This document shows, one piece after another, positions 59,900 through 64,000 of a stretch of DNA of 64,000 nt (the first letter of the stretch is position 1; each line of letters begins with the position of its first letter). The stretch is from Pontederia crassipes (Eukaryota; Streptophyta; Magnoliopsida; Commelinales; Pontederiaceae): assembly GCA_030549335.1 (NCBI GenBank), contig CM060193.1, positions 64,519,646-64,583,645 on the forward strand. The letters run 5' to 3'. A model generated the notes under the pieces. That model was given only the letters and a program-made list of their open reading frames with translations. It was not told where the DNA came from and searched no databases. Both the position numbers and the translations under genes were made by a program.

Positions 59900-61534
59900 T
59901 TAAATGCAGTCTGAGAATTTGGAATCCTCGTAATACTGATCAAGCCACTGCTTTATGATCTTGATCTCCTTCCTCCTTGCACTCCGAAGCCACTCCGGAT
60001 CGTCCTTTGTTGAGAACCTGAGGTCGACATGATGCATCAAGAAGAAGTAATTTTGCAGGTCAATATGATGAACTGCACAAGCACACACTGGTCACAGGTA
60101 AAACTGAAATAATTGCTTCCACCTTGAGGTTCTACAATGGCCGTAATGGTAGGGGAAGGAGACACCAATACACTGCAAAAACAAAAGAAAAGGTTTTTTC
60201 TGTTAATTCTATTGTAATCATATTTGCTCCTAATAAAGTGAGAAATCTTACCCTGTACTACCCATTGGATCTCTTAGTCCATTGAAAAATATGATGTTGC
60301 TACCAAATCGCTTCAACACCGTTTCGACATCCTGCACGGATCACATGGATAGTTTACGTATTCCTTTTGCCATTTATTGTAGATAAAGTGCATTATACAG
60401 TTCCTAAATGTATCCTTTGTTTGGAGATCTAAACCAAAACTTACACTCCCTCCAAATTCTGTCGTAATCCAATGTTGCCTTGGTGTCAAAACTTACACTC
60501 CCTCCAAATTCTGTCGTAATCCAATGTTGCCTTGGTGTCACACCAAAAGAAGCGTTGCAGGTCGTAGCGATTTCTGAATAGCTGTACGTGTAAGGCGGGA
60601 ACATGGAATCGTTGCTCATCCCCATTGGAAGCATCATTTCTGTGCATCTCTTGCTCAACACAAAACGGGTAAGAACAAAGTCAGATGGAGGCAATCTGAC
60701 ATGTATTACATCTGTTTTGTCGCGATGAAGAAATGCCAGAAACAGAGGACACTTTTCCTTCTATTTCTACTTTTTTATATTTTCATCATACCTGCCAATC
60801 AAATGGATTCCAGCCATGACTGCTGTTATATGATGAATCGAAATAGAAGCATGTCTCGTCTCCGGTGGAATTGTAGTATATGTTCATTGCGCCGTATAAT
60901 CTATCAAAAGTTTCGTTGCCTGTGGCTGGGTTATCTATGGCTTTGCACATCTGCATCAGCTCGGATAGCAACACTGATTTAGAAGCATACATGCAAGAAC
61001 ATCGATTACAGCAACGTGTGTTTATTGTGCCCGATAATTATTTGATAGAGCAAAAGTTTTTGAGTTAACCTTCTTGACAGGATAAGCCGGAAGGGGGGTA
61101 GCATTATTTTCAGCAGAAGGGTAATCTTCCAGAGCTGCAGCCCTTAAAGCCAATTGAATCCAATCTTCCAACTCATAACTGTACTTCTGTTGCTGGTTAC
61201 TGTAACAGGGAGAGAAAGAGAGAGAGAGGACAAAAGAATTAAATAATAAAATTCCGTATTGCAATTACAAGTTCATTACTTAGAACCAACACCGGATCAT
61301 TTTTGGTAACGTACGGGCATAACTTGAAAGCGGTCTCAATCTTTTCCAGTCCTTGTTTTGTTTGCATGGCGTCTTCTAATTCTTTCCACGAATCCTTTAT
61401 TACTCTGTAACAGCTCTCGCTTTGGCTCTGTCATCAAATAATAGTCTTATGTTCATGAGGTGCTGTCTATGTAATATTGCAGCCTTGCAGGAGAGTGATA
61501 AATAATGTTGCGTTTATTTAGAAGCCTAGAGATT

Positions 61535-61584
<50 letters not shown>

Positions 61585-61975
61585 CTGAAGTTTTTGGTGA
61601 CAGTGTCGCAGAAGATATATTGGTTGGTGATAATGTGCGCAAGCTGGTGGATGGGAGCAGCAGAAGAGAGTGCTCCAATGGCTACATGAGGGTACTTGAG
61701 TCTGAACCAAGCAGCAAGCACTGCATAAAAGAAAAGGGGGTTAGAGATCAATTAATTGACAAACATGATCTGGCAATAAAAATGGTTTTGCATTTCATAC
61801 GTCCTCCGTAAGAACCTCCGAACACCACAACAGGAGACTCCTCTGATGTCAAATTCTTCTTGAGGTCCGTGATGAGCGTGGCGTAGTCGGCCAGCGCCTG
61901 CGTCGTGCTCAGGTATCCCATAGTGCTTGGATCGTTGGCGTCCTTAAATGGAGTGGAAACGCCGTAGTACCTGTG
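59900..61975 (-). CDS. Second Pro-X carboxypeptidase-like copy (exons 2-10; 5' end outside window, last acceptor lost)
   Basis: Exons matching the intact gene: 61801-61975, 61584-61720, 61315-61427, 61070-61199, 60792-60950, 60497-60649, 60252-60331 and 60123-60172, all with the same lengths, phases and GT-AG borders, plus last-exon homology 59900-60034. GGSYGG (Ser) and NGLRDP (Asp) are intact. Before the last exon about 30 bp are missing, including the normal acceptor and the Ala-Ala codons; CATCAT (His-His) remains. A cryptic TTGTGCAG acceptor would start an exon at 60072, in frame, adding 11 residues, but would leave a 50-nt intron, short for plants. Without splicing a stop comes before the His codons. 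A 52-bp tandem duplication also copies the exon 7 donor. Exon 1 would lie beyond 64000. It may be a pseudogene or may have altered splicing. Confidence 0.75.
60436..60539. repeat. 52-bp tandem duplication over the exon 7 donor
   Basis: AAAACTTACACTCCCTCCAA starts at 60436 and 60488. On the minus strand each unit contains the last 43 nt of exon 7 and its GTAAGT donor, so two identical donors lie 52 nt apart. Use of the upstream donor keeps normal splicing. Use of the downstream one adds 52 nt and shifts the frame. The other gene copy has one unit only. Confidence 0.93.
61537..61582. repeat. (GA)23 microsatellite at exon 3 donor of the second copy
   Basis: This is the counterpart of the (GA)20 tract at 10501-10540, with the exon 3 donor GTCTCT formed by the repeat edge. 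Confidence 0.9.
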
Positions 61976-64000
61976 CTGCAACGACTCATGGCCACAACAG
62001 CTTTAGAGAACTCAATTACTCTTATTATTTTGGACGGGTCTAACAATCGACGATACGGACAGATTGAGATCTGTAGACAATCTCTAAGACAACTTGTGGA
62101 TAATTTTATTATAATAATAAAATATATATAATATAACATAAGCATATAATTAATATTTTAATATTATTTTGTTTATGATGAATGTAGCTGATTTGTCAGC
62201 TCGTTAATAATTTTATTTATAATAAAATATATATAATACAATATAACCATGCGATTAGTATTTTTTGTCTTCGATATTATCGACAAATATTAAGATACGT
62301 CTTCATCGATAATACCGAATACTTGAATCATCACTAATATTATTTATAATAAAATATAATATTATAAATGTAACATCCTCCGATATTATTTACTTTGAGC
62401 ATTCGACCCGTACGAATTTAAAATGCATTTAGATAGGTGAATGTGATAGCTACATGTAAACCTACGATAACTTCTATGTTTTGTCCATATGAGACTATTC
62501 CATCAAACTATTTTGATTCTTAAGATCGTCGTTACAATGTTCCCCCTTAAGAGTTCAACCTCCTCATTGTGAGACCCGTGTTAGCCCACATGCCATATTT
62601 CTTACATGACTCAAGTAAGTATGAGAGGTTAGTTCTAATATCATTCTGTAACACCTACCGATCAAATCAAAATATTATTCGCTTTGGGCTTGATGCATAA
62701 AATGACGTAGTAAAATAAATTCTCTAACAAGTGCACTAGTCGATATAATAATAGGAGTAAAGAGTGTCGAACCCACGAGAATAATTATTAACTGAATATC
62801 TGAATTTATAAATTAATAAGAGAAGAAAAACATAAAATTATAAAACAAAATAGAGAAAATAAGATAATATAATATTTATAATATAATATGGTGGTGTTGA
62901 AGTTAGGTCTTAGGATGAAAATAGAACAGGATAAATATTTGAACCATAAAATATAAATTTAATCTTTAAAGAAGATTTAGAGTCTCCCTAAAGTAGTAAC
63001 ATAACAACTGACATCCCCTCAACCTAAGTATGCAGAACTATCTTAATTTAATAAGAATTGAAGACTTCACAACTGATATCCCATCAAATCGTATTAAAAT
63101 TAAGATGCATTAAAAAAAATTGAATTCTCTAGCCTATTAATCACTCCATAAATTGGTATAAATTAACAGATCACAGAAACTTGATTCTCCACAATTAGTT
63201 ATCAAATTTATGTCAATTATTAATTTCATATAAAATCAATTAAAATTAGCATCATGAATTCTGAAATTAAACACTCCACAAATTGATATAACCTAATTCA
63301 GAAATTCAATTAACTAACATAAAAGTATTAAATATAATTAATAATTAATCAGAAAAGATTAAAACAAATAAAATTGGGTTCAAACAATTTCCCTTCAATT
63401 AATAATCTCCTAAAATAAAAGATCTAATAAAAACATAGAATTGCTAGAGAGATAATAAAATACAAATGATGAAAATCAGAAGAATTACACCCAAGATAAA
63501 AGTAAAGATCTCAGATCTGGGCAGACAGTCTCTCGGACATCAACCGTAGCACATCTCTCCTCTTGGTCGTAGCCTGTAAACTCAGACTTCACCATTGAAG
63601 AAACCTGGACTTCAAGGAACCAATTGGGACGATAGTTTCCTCCTCTATTTATAGGTGTGGTACGATCTTGATGTTGATAACGGTCGATAATATCATATAG
63701 CCAACTTTAAATTCGACTGGATATAAACTTTACTACTTGAATGGTTTACGACTTTATCCACTTTGACACCTGATAATAGAGTTTCACGACCGATAAAACT
63801 CCATATAAGATAAAGTATCAACCAATAATAACGTTGATTCTTCAACTTAGCGCCCAATCAAACTCCCTTTAGATTGATTCTTGGCCACTAAACGAAGTTC
63901 TACCTTGATGATATAACAAATAAAATTCCTTTAGGATTTGTTTCATGGCCATTAATGCTTAAGTGTTGGTTAAGAATAAAATCTTCTCATCATTTTAGTG
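61976..64000 (-). other. Intron 1 (partial) of the second carboxypeptidase copy
   Basis: Colinear with 10934-13000 of the first copy, including the TGTAACATCCTCC block (near 62370) and the GTGCACTAGTCG block (near 62730). It has more point and small indel differences than the exons. No exon 1 is found before the window ends. Confidence 0.7.

Larger units (their letters stand above)
59322..64000. repeat. Segmental duplication of 8070-13200
   Basis: The 3' flank, exons 2-10, introns and the repeat-rich left part of intron 1 are colinear with 8070-13200 at an offset of about 51.0 kb and with few differences in exons. It runs off the window end, so the right boundary and any exon 1 are not visible. 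Confidence 0.92.

Overview
This window is nuclear DNA of a flowering plant. Genes are sparse, with GC-rich exons and short introns in an AT-rich, transposon-filled background, and a plastid DNA fragment sits in it. The GC-rich SDR exon style suggests a monocot; I cannot name the species. There are no CRISPR arrays, operons or tRNA/rRNA genes that I can see.

Layout: 1-7.8 kb holds decayed Ty3/gypsy-type LTR material. 8.87-16.06 kb (minus strand) is a complete ten-exon gene for a lysosomal Pro-X carboxypeptidase-like S28 serine peptidase (519 residues, triad residues visible) with a 4.7-kb, repeat-filled first intron. 17.24-22.77 kb is a decayed Ty1/copia retrotransposon with two LTRs and a perfect 5-bp target-site duplication, interrupted by a nested solo LTR. 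24.6-29.2 kb is CACTA-like material with a non-autonomous hAT element (perfect 8-bp TSD) inside it. 29.92-30.89 kb is a frameshifted short-chain dehydrogenase/reductase (SDR) copy. 32.2-36.93 kb is a non-autonomous CACTA element carrying a SINE-like insertion, a GC-rich minisatellite and a hAT MITE. 39.4-41.67 kb is another CACTA end region. 42.87-43.86 kb is the intact two-exon SDR paralogue (279 residues). 44.6-52.2 kb holds a hAT MITE, a copia RT relic, a plastid insertion (atpA piece joined to psbI), a five-unit satellite-like array, a Mutator-type MITE with a perfect 9-bp TSD, and a FAR1-type transposase relic. 54.4-59.3 kb is LTR-like repeat sequence. From 59.32 kb to the window end lies a second copy of the 8.07-13.2 kb segment, including exons 2-10 of the carboxypeptidase.

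The biology is therefore two gene families, each present as an intact copy and a damaged copy. The intact SDR keeps the Ser-Tyr-Lys residues but has Ile where the catalytic-tetrad Asn normally sits. The second carboxypeptidase copy has lost the splice acceptor in front of the exon that carries the catalytic His. I see no evidence that the two families work in one pathway. I found no clear new defence or multi-gene system; the strongest leads are the SDR tetrad change, the splice-site damage in the duplicated peptidase, and several precisely delimited transposons.
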